This document shows positions 47,701 through 60,100 of a stretch of 64,000 nt of DNA, in pieces. Both the position numbers and the translations under genes were made by a program. Positions within the stretch are counted from its first letter, which is position 1. Each line of letters opens with the position of its first letter. This DNA comes from Plectosphaerella cucumerina (taxonomy: Eukaryota; Ascomycota; Sordariomycetes; Glomerellales; Plectosphaerellaceae), in the NCBI GenBank assembly GCA_020746995.1, contig JAGPXD010000001.1, positions 2,046,001 to 2,110,000 on the forward strand. Reading direction: 5' to 3'. The notes below the pieces were generated by a model that did no database searches, was not told the origin of the DNA, and was given only the letters and a program-made list of their open reading frames with translations.

Positions 47701-50700
47701 TGAATCTGGCCGGTCGACTTTGGGGCACTACCCCAAACGGGCAGCTCACAGACCCACGGCCGCTTGCCGGGACCAGGCGCATCAGTGATCACACATGCTC
47801 TCGGGATGAGGGTGTGCCAGCGGTTGGTTTCTCCGCAAAATCCCCAGGTTTGTCGACCGGATCAGATCGTTCCTCGCACGCCGGATCCGATGTTCGCTGC
47901 AGTAGTCCAAAAGTATGTCCATCTGTCCAAGAACCGAAGGAGAAGAGGTGCCTCCCTTCGACTGAGCTTCTGCATGTGAAAGGCATAGGTGCAGACAGCG
48001 TGGCCAGACAATCTGTCGCTCGCGGGCGGGAAACAATCCCGTCAGCCCGTCAGCTCAGCACAGCACAACACGGGGCCCGCTGCCGCCCCCCTGAGCGTCA
48101 AAGGAAGAGGGGAGTCGGCCGCTGAATCTCGGGATGCGATTGCGGGCTCGGTCACCTCATCGTCGCGCCACCTCGGGGCCCCGGGGGGATGAGCAACTGT
48201 TATCTCGATCCGAACCACTTTTCGGCTTTACTTACTCGCGAGTCGCCAGCACGGCTGGGGCGGCATGAACAGGCAGAGGCGGCCTGAGACTGACCCGCAC
48301 TCCTCAATGTGTCGGAGCGGCGGAAGGGGGAGAGAGAGAGAGAGAGCCAGTGGAGGTCCGTTAGCTGGTTTGCTATCACCATTGGAGGCGTGATATGGCT
48401 GCTCATTCATCGGTCTCCAGCTAATCACCGGGCGGCCGCTGTCCTTTGGCGAGAATAGGGGCGAGCCCAAGCGCTGACGACGCCCGTACGATAGGTTTGT
48501 GATAGGAACTGGCTGTCCGTCGCCGCCGCCGCCCGGCCCAGACACAAACAGAATAGCAGAAGCAGGGGTGGTGTCGAAAAGCGACAAACCCCCACGCCTG
48601 GCCTGGGGTTTCCCCGTTTCGCGCTCGGGTGAGCGACGAGTGGTCTGAAGCCGCCCCCCCTGGAGCTGGCAGGGCCCCCCAGATCCTGGGGACTCCCGCC
48701 ACCGCCGCCGCCCAAGGTAAGGGAAAAGGGGCGTAGCAGGATGAGTTCCCGGGTTTCCGCCCCGAGGGAGGACAATAGGTCGTGAGGCATTCAACAGAGC
48801 GCAAAGTGGTCCACCGCTGTGCCTCTGCCTCGACCCCTTTCCGTCTTGCCGTGCACACGGACATCCACACAAAAGTTCCCAATAGCCGTCGGATAGCCTG
48901 GACTGGAACATTTGGCAAAGAAGGCCAGATTTTCACGGGTTGTGAGCCGAGCCAGATCTGGGGGGCATCTCGCAAGGAGCTGCCCGGTAATAATGCCGGC
49001 GGATAAACACCACCCCCTGGGAACGGCCGAGGGACCGTGCCACCGCGGCTTTGACGTCGTGAAGCGGGTTCGATTCTCCGCCTCGGGGCCTCGGCGGGGA
49101 TTACCGAAAGACACCGACCTGGCCTTGATGGCTCCCGAACCGAGCCGTGGGTGATTTGAAGTTGATGCGGACGACATTTCGGTGTGCTGTCTGCCTCCCT
49201 CGTGACCACATGTCAGAGAATGTTCTGCACGAATCGATTGCCGGCATCCAGAAAGGACGATGGCGACTTGGTAGCGCCGGGTAGCAAGTAAGCGCGTCGA
49301 AGAGGCTGCCTGCCAGCGATATATTGGACGAAGAGGGGCGTCGGGGGGACAATTGGTCGGCTTTGGCGAGTCCGGCCACCTGTCGGATGGCGATCCTCCA
49401 GCATTTATTGCGAATGATATGCGCGAAGGGTCCTCCTCCCCGCAACTGGGCTGGAGTCTGGATGGACGCCCCGTGTCAGGCACTGCTCGTGAGGGCGAGG
49501 ACGCGACAGCACCCCTCCTTCTTTTGCTCATCCTCCTCCGCCTTCCTTCCCCGCGCGCCCCGCGGAAGTTGATATGACGAGGCGAAGTAAACGGTGACGA
49601 GGCCTGGGGGTGGAAACAAGACGCTCTGGCTTTCTTTCCACGAATATACCTCCGACACCGGGGAGTTCCTGGCGCGCCAGGCGAAGAAACAAAGTCAGGG
49701 CGAGGTGGGAAAAGGAGCTAGTCGAGACGAAGTTTGGGGCAAGGGCGGGAAGCGCCAAGTCCGGGCTGTCTGGCGGAGGTGAACTGTCGAGGCGGCGTCT
49801 CAGAAGCGGAAAGACGGGCGTCGAAGCGCGAAAGATCCCCCACACATCGACCTGGCTGAGAGAGACACCAACGGGGGTGACGGTGAGGGTTGCCGCGCAG
49901 CTGACGGGGTTGTCACCAGGCGGTGTTTGTGATCAGGAGCCGAAAACCGGGGGTGGGAAGCGAAAGCGTGGGAGGTGTGGTAGTCGAGGTGTGGTGGTGG
50001 TGCGCCTGCTGATCATCCGGCCGTGGGAGGTCATCCTGATCGAGGCGTGCCCATGGGGGGGGGGGACCGTGGGTTAGGTTGGCAACATGATCCACGTCCT
50101 TCATCAATCTACCCCGGAGCGAGGGTCATGACTGCGCGGGTGAAAAGATGGACGCATGACCGGAAGGCGGGACCATGAGGAGGTGGAAAAAAGGCTGGCA
50201 TCGTGACTCGACCAAGACAAGTTGCTTGGCTGTCTTGGCTTTAGTCCCGGCTGAAGGACTTGTGTTCAAGTTGATTTCTCCGAAGTAAAGCAGCAGAGAG
50301 CAACGGCTGTGGTTCTGTCGAGGCTGTCGTCACCAGGTCGCGACCGAGTGTCAGGTCTCTCGCCATCGTAGCTAAGTTGAGACCATATCTTCCCCGGATT
50401 TGGATCTCTCAGAATGGCGCAGGCTCCGGCGAGCTGCGCTAAGGGGGGGGGGCCAGGGCGATGGGGGCGGTCGAGGGTGCGATTGTGCCATCCAGTGTAA
50501 TCATGATGCCAGGCCCCGGGTCTGTCTCGGTTGCCTCACCCCTCGAGCGCGGGGGCGGCGGAATCACGAGGCAAATAGAAACGGCACCCAATCACCGAGG
50601 AAAAGCGAGCCCAGGCAAAGAAAAGCAGGCCCTCAGGCGGAAGGCATCCCGGGGGACCACCAGTAGAATGGCGAAACAAAGTTGACTGACACAAGGTCGT

Positions 50701-51367
50701 AAGAACACGAGCTGAATGCTGCTCGGCACGGGAGAAATCTCGGGCGATGTCCTATGAGAGAGGAGATGGAGAGGAGAGGGCCAGCTCAGCGCATTCCAGG
50801 GCATGGCGGTGCCTTCCTTCAGCGGGTGACCGACCATCAGCGGTCGTGGAAGGAGCAACTGGCCACCCGTACCTCCCCAGGGAAGGGAGCGGGCAAGCCT
50901 CAGCTGCTCCCCCGGACATCACGTAAGGTACAAGCACCCAGGGCAGGTCAATGGGGGACCGGGAGGTATCGACACGCCCCCTCGGCCGGCCGAACAGTGG
51001 ATGCTCCCCGCCACTCTTCCCGCGGCAATCCTGCGCTGTGCTGTAACATGCCCGCGCGAGGACACGGCCGGGTCGTCTCACGCCCCCCGCCGAACAGCCG
51101 GAGAGGAAGTCTTCGCAAGTGGGTGTGGCGTTAGTGTCCCTCCACATAGTCTTCCCCACTACCCCGACCCGACTTCCTTCCCAAAATCTTTTCATCCCCC
51201 CCAGGGAAAGACACTAGGAAAAAAAGAGGGCCTTGGCCTCCCAGAGGGAAAAAAAAAACTCAGCCAAGCACAGAACTGAGGTACCTCTCTCCTTCCCGCC
51301 ACACCCACGCCCCCTTCTCTCTCCCCCACCCCTCCCTGCCCTCCCTCTCCTTCTCCCCTTGCGCCTT

Positions 51368-51726
51368 CCCCAGGGCTTTTTAGCCGCTGTATCCCTTGCG
51401 CTCGAGTTTCCCGCACACCCCCCGAGCCAGCCCCGGTCTCACCCCGAGGTACTCCCCACTCCCCAGGTACCTGCCTCGGGGCGTGGCCGCAGGAGTTGAC
51501 AGGAAAAAAAAGAAGGGACGTCGTGGGTATTCTGACCGAAGCCGCCGGGGCGGGCACCTCAGAGGGAAGCAACAGCCCACCTACCAGACAGCGACCACGC
51601 GCAGCGCAGCACAGCGCACCCTCCCCCCCCCTCCTCTCTCCGCCCCCCCATCCATCCATCCTGCCCTGCCCTGTCCTGCCTGGGGGACTCGCCGCAAAGC
51701 CGCCCGCCCTCTCCCTCCCTCCCCAC
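51368..51726. promoter_or_regulatory. Cluster of SYGGRG (CreA-type) motifs upstream of cre1
   Basis: At least five matches to the CreA/CRE1 recognition consensus SYGGRG occur here: CCCCAG at 51368-51373, CCCCAC at 51454-51459, CCCCAG at 51461-51466, CTGGGG at 51680-51685 and CCCCAC at 51721-51726. The CCCC forms are minus-strand CTGGGG or GTGGGG. The two at 51454 and 51461 are adjacent, as in functional paired sites. CRE1 autoregulation is known in other fungi. In such GC-rich DNA chance occurrence is high, so this is suggestive only. Confidence 0.35.
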
Positions 51727-52198
51727 GCCCACCCTCGCCATACCCCCCAATAGCCTACCAGGCACAGTGGTGCGGTAGCGTCTTTCCTTTCAAGGTGGCT
51801 GCCCATTTAAATGTAAAGCCCCGTCCGCCTCCCCCCCCAAGGCAACCTTTTTGTCCGTTCTTTGGAAATTCTGCTGCCATCACCAACACCGCCCCAAGAA
51901 ACTCCTCGAAGCCTAACTCGTGCACCTCGAGCCTCGATCTCTCCGGTCGATACCCAAAGCACACCACATCCTATAAGAGCAAGGTTCGCCCTGGTCTCGA
52001 GTCCGCCCCAGCACAACCAACAGCTCGCTGCTCGCCTTATCTCTCGCCCCCACCAACCCGACCAGAAATCCGCGCAACAACACCGCCTCTTCTCACCGTG
52101 GCCTCGACGACTCTCCCACCTGCGAAGCTCGTCATCTCTTCTCCGCTGCCATAGCCTGGCAGTCATTTTCTGGACCGACCACGTCGTCCGTCCGTCAT

Positions 52199-52220
52199 AC
52201 ACACACACACACACACACAC
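52199..52220. repeat. (AC)11 microsatellite in cre1 leader
   Basis: Eleven perfect AC dinucleotides lie 36 bases upstream of the cre1 ATG, within the likely 5' UTR. Confidence 0.95.
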
Positions 52221-52256
52221 AAGCTCTCTAGGCCCCGCCATAGCGCCGACCTCGAG

Positions 52257-53450
52257 ATGCAGCGATCACAGTTCGCCAACCTCCTGAATCCTGATCAGGA
52301 GGAGCCCGCCCAGACTCAGTCGACACAGTCTGACGGAGACGTCACCATGTCCGGCACAACAGGCCAGCAGCTGAAGCCCAACGGCCCTATCCCCGGCCCC
52401 CCGTCTACGGAGAACCCCAACGAGCTGCCTCGCCCCTACAAGTGCCCTCTCTGCGACAAGGCTTTCCACCGTCTTGAGCACCAGACTCGTCACATCCGCA
52501 CCCACACGGGCGAGAAGCCCCATGCCTGCCAGTTCCCCGGCTGCAGCAAGAAGTTCTCCCGTTCCGACGAGCTCACCCGCCACTCGCGGATACACAGCAA
52601 CCCCAACTCGCGGAGGGGTAAGAACCAGTACAACTCGGGTCCTCAGTCTCACATGCACTCGGAGATGATGATGCCGCCGCCTGGCCCCAAGACCATCCGC
52701 TCTGCGCCCACCTCCAGCCTCTCCTCGCCCAACCACTCGCCGCCTCACTCGTACTCACAGTTCGCCCTGCCTAACCACTCGCCCATGCACGGCTTCAACC
52801 GCGGCCCCTCGAGCAACTCGAGCATGGACATCTCTATCCTCGCAAAGGCCGCCAACCAGGTCGAGCGCGAGAACGCCCCTTCGAACTACAACCGCCACTA
52901 CCCCTTCATGCCTGCCCGTGGCCACCAGAACCTGTCCGCCTACCACATGTCGAGGTCTTCCTCCAACGAGGACCACCACGACGACCACTACGGCGCTGCC
53001 TACAGGCACGCCAAGCGCTCTCGCCCCAACTCGCCCAACTCTACCGCCCCCTCGTCGCCTACTTTCTCGCACGACTCGCTGTCTCCTACGCCCGACCACA
53101 CTCCCATCGCTACACCGGCTCACTCGCCTCGCCTTCGCCCCTCTGAAGACGTCAAGCTGCCCCCCTTCCGCGCCCTCTCGCTGCAGCCTTCTCTCCAGCC
53201 CGCCCTGGGCGTCCTGGAGCCCAGGCCTGAGATCCCCTTCCACAGCCCGACCAGCGCCCCCGCCGGCGGCGCCCCTCGCAGCACTGGCATGTCTCTCAGC
53301 GATATCATCAGCCGGCCCGACGGCAGCCGGAAGCTTCCCGTGCCCAAGATTGGTGTTCACGAGCTCCTGACCTCCAACGAGGGCTTCAACAGCGGCAGGA
53401 GTTCCACGGCCGGCAGCGTTGCCGGCGGCGACCTGATGGACCGGATGTAG
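52257..53450 (+). CDS. cre1: Carbon catabolite repressor CRE1/CreA, C2H2 zinc-finger transcription factor
   Basis: Represses genes for alternative carbon use in the presence of glucose by binding SYGGRG sites. Single exon, 397 residues. Two C2H2 fingers lie at residues 61-83 (YKCPLCDKAFHRLEHQTRHI) and 89-113 (HACQFPGCSKKFSRSDELTR), joined by a TGEKP linker. This Mig1/CreA finger pair is followed by the conserved basic HSNPNSRRGK. An SPNHSPPHSYSQF-type Ser/Pro-rich region and the NSRR basic stretch follow. Farther on are the conserved KLPPFRALSLQPSLQPALG-like block (reading VKLPPFRALSL), the repression-region motif MSLSDIISRPDGSRKLPVPK and HELLTSNEGFNSGRSS near the C-terminus, ending DLMDRM. 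The start MQRSQFANLLNPDQ fits the family's short conserved N-terminus. No introns, as is usual for CreA genes. Confidence 0.95.
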   Translation: MQRSQFANLLNPDQEEPAQTQSTQSDGDVTMSGTTGQQLKPNGPIPGPPSTENPNELPRPYKCPLCDKAFHRLEHQTRHIRTHTGEKPHACQFPGCSKKFSRSDELTRHSRIHSNPNSRRGKNQYNSGPQSHMHSEMMMPPPGPKTIRSAPTSSLSSPNHSPPHSYSQFALPNHSPMHGFNRGPSSNSSMDISILAKAANQVERENAPSNYNRHYPFMPARGHQNLSAYHMSRSSSNEDHHDDHYGAAYRHAKRSRPNSPNSTAPSSPTFSHDSLSPTPDHTPIATPAHSPRLRPSEDVKLPPFRALSLQPSLQPALGVLEPRPEIPFHSPTSAPAGGAPRSTGMSLSDIISRPDGSRKLPVPKIGVHELLTSNEGFNSGRSSTAGSVAGGDLMDRM

Positions 53451-54172
53451 ACAATCCGACTTCACCTGGCGACGGCGATGCCACGTGCAACCACGACTTG
53501 ACGACTCGGCTACGAAGCAGTACACGGACATAGAATGGCGTTTTACTGAGATTTGCGCCCGGACGAGAACGCCCGCTTTTTCCTCCTTTAATACCTCTCC
53601 CAGGAGGATCGGCGCCTTCCGCCCGCGGCCTCGCGCGGTTAGACAGGCTTTCCTCGATGGAAACCGGGCTGACAGGGTGTCCGCCACGAGATACCTTTTT
53701 TGCTCTTCTTCTCACACATGTTTTCTCTCCCCTCCCCCTTACGGTAGCCGGGCTGCCACGCGGGACTGAGCTTGCAGTGTCAGGATGCGATTTTACTATA
53801 GACAGGCGGGACGGACCGGTTTGGTACACGGCTCATGTATCGAGGAGCCCCAGGGCATGGCAGGCGAAGGTGCTTGGTCTCGGCTTTTTGCTTTGTTTTC
53901 CTACACATTGTCACCCTTCTCCGATCCATCTCGTGCCACGCCACGAGCTTGCTGGCCTCGAGTACTTTTGTTTTATAGACTTCCCGAGACGGACGACAGT
54001 CCGCTCGCAATCCCCACCTCTTTCTACTATGCAAACTTGATCCTCGTGACTGTTTATTTGTTTTCTAAAGCTTAACGCGGTAACCTCGTGCAACGACGGG
54101 CGGGCTGCCTGTCGCACAGAGCTGTGAATTATTGTCTGTCTCCCCGCAAATCCGTTGCGAGGCGCCGCCCTG

Positions 54173-54192
54173 CCCCCCCCCCCCCCCCCCCC
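54173..54192. repeat. Poly-C tract, 20 bases
   Basis: Twenty consecutive C residues on the + strand in non-coding DNA about 0.7 kb after the cre1 stop. Such a run can form i-motif or G-quadruplex structure and is prone to length error in assemblies. Confidence 0.95.
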
Positions 54193-57100
54193 AACGACAC
54201 CCCGTATCCGTGACGGATAGGTGCCTGCGCAGTGCAACGCAATGGTCGCTGTCACACGAGGAGCGGCCCTATTTCCTCCTCGACCTTAGGATAAGAAAAG
54301 AAATAAAGAACATTCTTCCCTCTCAGCCCACGGGAGCGTCACACGGCGCCTCGTAAGGTAATGTGGTCTTGGCGTCTAGATTTCACAGCGATTGCATCTA
54401 CGATGGCACCAGGGGGAGCGGGAAGTTGGGGGAGGGGTGGGTGTCCTCAGCTCATGTTTGCAGATTACTGGATTTGGCCCGACAACTCCGGGGGTGATGG
54501 GGGATGAGAAAAAGTGACCTGATGGAACAAGCGAACGGCCGACACGAGCCATCATCCATCTCCCGTTTTCCCCGTCTGCCGGCGTGCCTGTCTTTCTTCT
54601 CTTCAGCGGGTGTCTCGCGGCTCCCGGACGGGTACCGCCCGGCCCCCTTTCCCCCCAGGGACGAACGGCGATGAGCAACGAGGCACATTACGTAGCCCCA
54701 AGCCCATCATCCTCTCCTACCTGATTCCTCGTACGTACAGAGCGAGTCAGCAAGGGGGGATGGGAGCGGGTATCTTCCTCCCTGTTTGTCTTGGTCCTTC
54801 ATCACCCCCCCTGACGTCTTGCTTTCCCCACGACGCTGCTCCCGGACAGGCTGATCGCGGGCCACACAACATTTCTGGCGCAAACAAGTTCCTCCCACAC
54901 ACACCCTGGGCGCATTACTCGGGGGGACGAGGCCGGGCCGGTTGTTTGGAACGGTTCACCCTGTCAGAGAGGGAGTGCCCGAGGCGCCCGCGGGCGGTCT
55001 TCCGCGGGGCCGCCTGAAGAAAAAAGACGGCACTTTTTCAGACAACATCGGGCCCATGATGTATCATCACCCGCCGGGCTGGAGGGCAGAAGCAATGATG
55101 GCTGATCGGGGCCCCGATATCACGTCAGCTAATCCTCACCACCCGCGCGAGCACGCAATCGCTCTCCCACGCTTCCCCATATTTGTGCTTCTTCCCCCCC
55201 TGTCACCCACACCCCCCTATCAGTCGTCCGCCCTTGGATCTTCCCCCTGGGTCGGGTCCCCCCCTCCCCACCCCGGACTGGGGTTTCGCCCAGCCTGGGA
55301 CTGTTACGGGGGGCGCTTCAGAACAGCACAGCAAGGCAGGGCTCACTCCCTCGGGTGTTCTCGGTCATCGAGCGGACGGGCGGCTCAGGGACAGTGTCCT
55401 GCCCCTCGGCTTGAGGCCATGCTATGCCGCCGTCTGCTCTGCGCAGGTGTGTGTTATACGTTTGCCTGGCCAAGCCTTGCGTAGTCCAGCACCGCCCCCC
55501 AAAGGTGACACCTCAGGACTGCCGAGCACGACGCGAATAGCACGGCTTGCGCCCGGCTAGTTATTTCTGCCTCTCGCCCGAGCCCACGGCACGGCCCCAG
55601 GCCACCCGAAGATTACTGAAAACTGACGTATTGCGGAGAGAGCGGACTGTTCGAACTGCCGAACCTGAGCCAAAGATGGGGGTTCCATTTCTGGGCTCCG
55701 CTCTCGGTCCCTGCGATGCCCTGATTTACCTTGCTTTGGCTGCATGCCTGGCGCCCTGGGACAGAGCAATAGTAGACTGTTTGTTTGCCGCGGGGTGGAT
55801 TGTGTGTCTCGGGGTGGCGCTGGCATCGGGGCATCGTGGGGCCGCCGCGGCAATGCTTCTGGGAATGTTGTCGTCTTAGGCTTGTCCGCCAGAAGATCCT
55901 CGGCCGCCTTTTGGCTTGTGGTCTGTGATATCATGGCGAGCCTCCTCGGCCACGACGCCGGTTCCGACCGCCATGTGAGACTGCATGTGAGCTCGCATCG
56001 CCGACACGACCGACCGCACCGCGGGCCCAGGCATTGTGCCGGAGGACCTCATGCCACCGAGGTGACTATTCGGCACTTGCCTTGGCATTAGTGGCAGTTG
56101 ACTAGATCCCCGCTAGACATTTGGTCGAGATGACAATTTTTGGAGGCACCCCTCAAGAAATGAGGCGTTGGCAAAAGCATCCTGACGTCGCACCTGGCTG
56201 GCTATGTGTTGTCTTTCGAGGCCGAGTCGGGACTTCGAGTTGCTTTCCCGGCTCTGCTAGTAACATGGAGCCCCAGCCTCGACCAAACAGAGAGTAACTT
56301 TGCCCTCCCTGAACGCTTGCTGCACCGCTCCCGACGGCAAGCAGCATTTACGAGTCCTATAGTCCGTGATTCAGTTGCCTCATCTGCTTTTCGCTGCAGG
56401 AGATTGCAGGTGTGAAGACGCTGTGAACGCGTCACCGCGTCCATTCCAGCGTCGTTTGTAAAAACCAGTAATGCACTTCAGGCGGTCAACCCTGAGGGAG
56501 TGTAAGAGGCTGGCGGCCCCCAAATGGTCGTGGCAGTCTCGACCACCAGAGCGCCAGCTGGTTCTCCAGTTTGTATCAGAAGTGGTGAGACAACTGCCGG
56601 CACTGGCTGTCTATTCGTTCTCACACGTCGCGCGCCAGGTCAAACGGTGTGCTGGCGTCGTAGTCTCGCGCGCAGGACGGGCGGGTCTCTCGGAAAGTGT
56701 CACCATGGCTTCTGCCAGACACTCACAGACGTGTGAAGTGGTGTTCTCCTTGCGTCGACCTAGTCCTCACCGCCACATCGGCCTGGCAAATGAAATGGGG
56801 TCGACAGCTTCGTGATGGCTGTGCGCATGCAAGATACGATGTCAACGCAGACGAGATGGTGTGAAGGCGGCGCTCAGATGTGGAAAGCCTGAGATGAGGT
56901 GCAGGAGCCGGGAGATACCACAATTGCAGAGAGGGTGCAGCCCTGACTCCTCACGGCTCAGTCACAGCGATGCGTCAGTCATCCTCCGCAGAAGACTCAT
57001 CTGCCGTCAGTCATCGACCAAGACTCGTCCCAGCCGGAAGGCGTCCGCTCGCCACGGTCATGCGAAGCGAGACCTGCAGATGTGCGTTCGCCTCGTCTGG

Positions 57101-60100
57101 GCCCGGGACCGAGGCGGCGAAGCCAGGGGTGTCGCGGACGAGGGAGGCAGAGAGCTTTTTCCGCGTGGGTACGCGTCGACCTGCGGCTACCCGCCTGGCT
57201 ACAGCAACAGCGTCTGCTGGAACTGTCGGTTTCCGGCAAAGACGACCACTGTGGGATGGACCAGGCGAACGTGGCATTGGCAAGACGCCACGACAGCTTC
57301 AGCGGTCCTCTGAAAGGGAACGGATGGCGGAGACCCGGGGCGCGAAAGTGCCAAGTTGGGCGGCCGGGACGGGGACGGCTGCAAAGGGTGCCAACCCTTG
57401 AGATTCCCTTATCTTGGTACAGCCAGGATGCCACAGCGGGATGCTTCCCCGGGGCCAGCAGGCTGTACTGCACAGGACCTTGACGCCCATCACAGACGCG
57501 AGACGGCGCCACGACGCAGACCCCCACGTTCTCCGACCCCAGGTCCGCCCGGGATGCTGGATAGGCAGGGGTGAGAATATGGGGTTGTGTGGAGAGGCTG
57601 CCCAGGGCATGACCTCATGCAACCTTGTTTGCCGAGCGGGAAGGGTGAGTGAGCAAATTGGGGATTCGCTCCCCGCACTCAGCGCCCACGGGGCTCCTCA
57701 ACAACCGCTCGGATGGGTGCAGCGATGGCTGGCCCGGACAGTTTTGAAATGTTGAAAGTTGTAGACTGTGGCGCTTAGCCTGAGCGCCCCTTGTGGTGGC
57801 TGGCTTTGGCGGACTCGTGTTCTTCGTGATGAGCTGAGCTGAGCTGAGAGGCCGTGAGCCGTGACAACAGCCCATGGCCAACCGTTGAGGATGCGGCCAA
57901 AACACCCGGAATGATGACCCATGCTGGGCAAATCTTGGTCCCTAGATTGTCAGAGCGGCCCGGCACGGGACATGGAGCGATGGTCTGGATGCAGGCTTGC
58001 CGGGGCGTCCACACCGAGAGCATGCGAACCCCGCAGGTGGCTGAACATGGTGATGTGAAGGCCGGGATACGGCTCAACGCTCGTAGAGTCCGGGGCAAGA
58101 TAGGCCAGGGTCGTTCACCGGGGCCTTCACCGGATCAATGTTCGTGGCCGGCCCTTATGATGTGCATCATGTAGCTAGCAGGCGCGGGGTTCTGGAGGAT
58201 GTCGTTCCGCAGATAGGTTTGGTGTTGACCAGGGGGGCATCGTGATCCAGTGCTGGCTGAGATAGTCAAGTTGTTGCTGTCCCTTGGCTATCAGAGACGT
58301 TCAGTCTGGAACGCTCGGCGACGATCCTGATAACACAGCGTTGATTGACTGATGTTCATGACTTTGCAGCATGGGTAGCAACGGCAGCCTCCCTCCCGCT
58401 GTTCGACCTCTCCCCTGCCTGTGGCGAGCTCAACATGGCGCACGTGGACTTGGTTCAGAGTCTGGACCTCATCTCAGGGTGGGGGAGGCGTTCGGGTTCA
58501 AAGGTGCGACCCTGGCTCCAAAGGCCGTCGGAAACCCTTGCGTGGGCCGAGCCAAGGATTCTCTTCGTGGCCTGATGAGCCGAGGGCGTGGGCTGCGAGT
58601 CTGTCGAACCGGGGACACGGAACGGGGTGTGCAGTCTGTCGACGGGAGCATCTCGGAAGTTCGGCCGCAGTTGCGTTGCGTTGCGTTTGTGTGCGTGCAA
58701 CCCAACGGGGTCGTCAGCAGCGCTTCGCTTCATCGGGGAGGTAAGAAGATCGCTCCGCCTCGTAAACCGGCCCCTATTCTTGCGACGGCATGGCTGACAC
58801 GGCGTGGCCGAGGGGGCAAGCGGGCGATTGACCGGGCGCCGGGATAAGTCAGTACAATGGTAAAGCGCGTGCGGTCTGGGGGCCGAAAATACCTTGCTGG
58901 GGTGATTTTCCCGTCAATGAGGAGCGGATGAGGTTGGTTTCGACCCCAGGTTTTCCCCCTTTTCCCCCCTTCCTTCCTTATCTGTGGAGAGGTCCAGCGG
59001 GTGGCACCGTGGCAGCGATCCCTAAAGACAGTCGATGCGGGCGTGGTTCGTTCGCCTCTCAGTCTCAGCCAAGGGGCCGAGGCCACTCAGTCTACCTAGT
59101 GGCTCGGTGGTTCGGTGCCAGGGGGTAGGGGCCGACGGAAGCCTCCGAGTCGTTGGTTGCGCCTTCCTCGTTGGAAGCCCGCGCCTGCCAGATTTCCTGG
59201 CGAGGCGTGCTTCCACTGCAGCAGGTACCGCAGGTACCAGCCGCGCAAGGAAGGCGGAAGGCGATGTCGCCTGATGCGGACAGCGAACTGCACCTGCCCT
59301 GCCTCTGGTGTTGCATTCCAGGTCCTCAGGCAGGTACGATGGAGACCTGCCCTGGGGTTGGGCCTGGACCCCGCTGCGGGCAGAGCGCCATGCCGTCTGG
59401 CGTGAGGTTCCTGGGCCATGGTGCAATCGCCATCCCGTCTGCCAGTGCGTCTCCGGACATGTCTCCATCCGCAGTGGCGGCGCTCCCTCGTTTACGTGCG
59501 CGAAGCTTCCCGTCCGATCAAGGGGCGGGATTCAGTGCCCTCGAGCTCTCCTCCGGCTATTCAAAAAAGGGAGGACAGATTAGCCCCCCCTGGCGGCCGA
59601 CAAGGACAAGGACAAGGCCCCCTGCTTATCCGCTCCCCGTCGAGATGCGATCCCACCTGATGCCCACACACCTCCCCCCCTTGACCCCTTGAAAGATCAA
59701 TAACGGACCCCCTCGGTGTCTATCGGCCCATCTGTCAAACTACACCGAGAGCGCGTGCGGGGGACAGAGATTGCCAGGCCGCCGGCCCCCTTTCACCGGG
59801 AAATCTAAGCCGCGCCGAGCCCCTGGTCACCGGAGCATCGTGCAGCGGCCGTCGAGGTTGCAACCGACGGAGCTCCTCCATCTGGAAATAGATGCGGCAG
59901 TGGCCCGTCTCGAGCTCTTCTTCACTTCAAGCACACGTTACACAGATCACAGGCACTGATGCTAGCCTGTCCGGAGTTGAATGTGTCCGTCCAGTTGTAG
60001 CGAAGACTCATCTCCTCTTCAATTCACCGAGTGTCGTGCCCAGAAGCTCCAGACCACATCGGATCACGCACCAGCGGCTAAACTACGCTCCCAACTGACA

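Larger units (their letters stand above)
43338..52256. other. Large gene-poor region upstream of cre1
   Basis: About 8.9 kb with no gene I can support. GC-rich fortuitous frames up to about 277 codons occur on both strands without domains. It contains a CCCTG pentamer tandem (44771-44799), runs of G (for example 50055-50065), and from about 51,280 a strongly pyrimidine-rich leader running to the cre1 start with an (AC)11 tract at 52199-52220. The last kilobase is probably cre1 promoter and 5' UTR. No transposon or RIP relic was recognised. Confidence 0.5.

Noticed and set aside
49020..49105. Possible tRNA suggested by a GGGTTCGATTC (B-box-like) string
   Set aside because: No matching acceptor stem or anticodon arm could be folded around it.
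51862..52287. 141-codon frame entering the cre1 start
   Set aside because: Pyrimidine-rich leader translation without an ATG start at its head; overlaps the real cre1 start in another frame.
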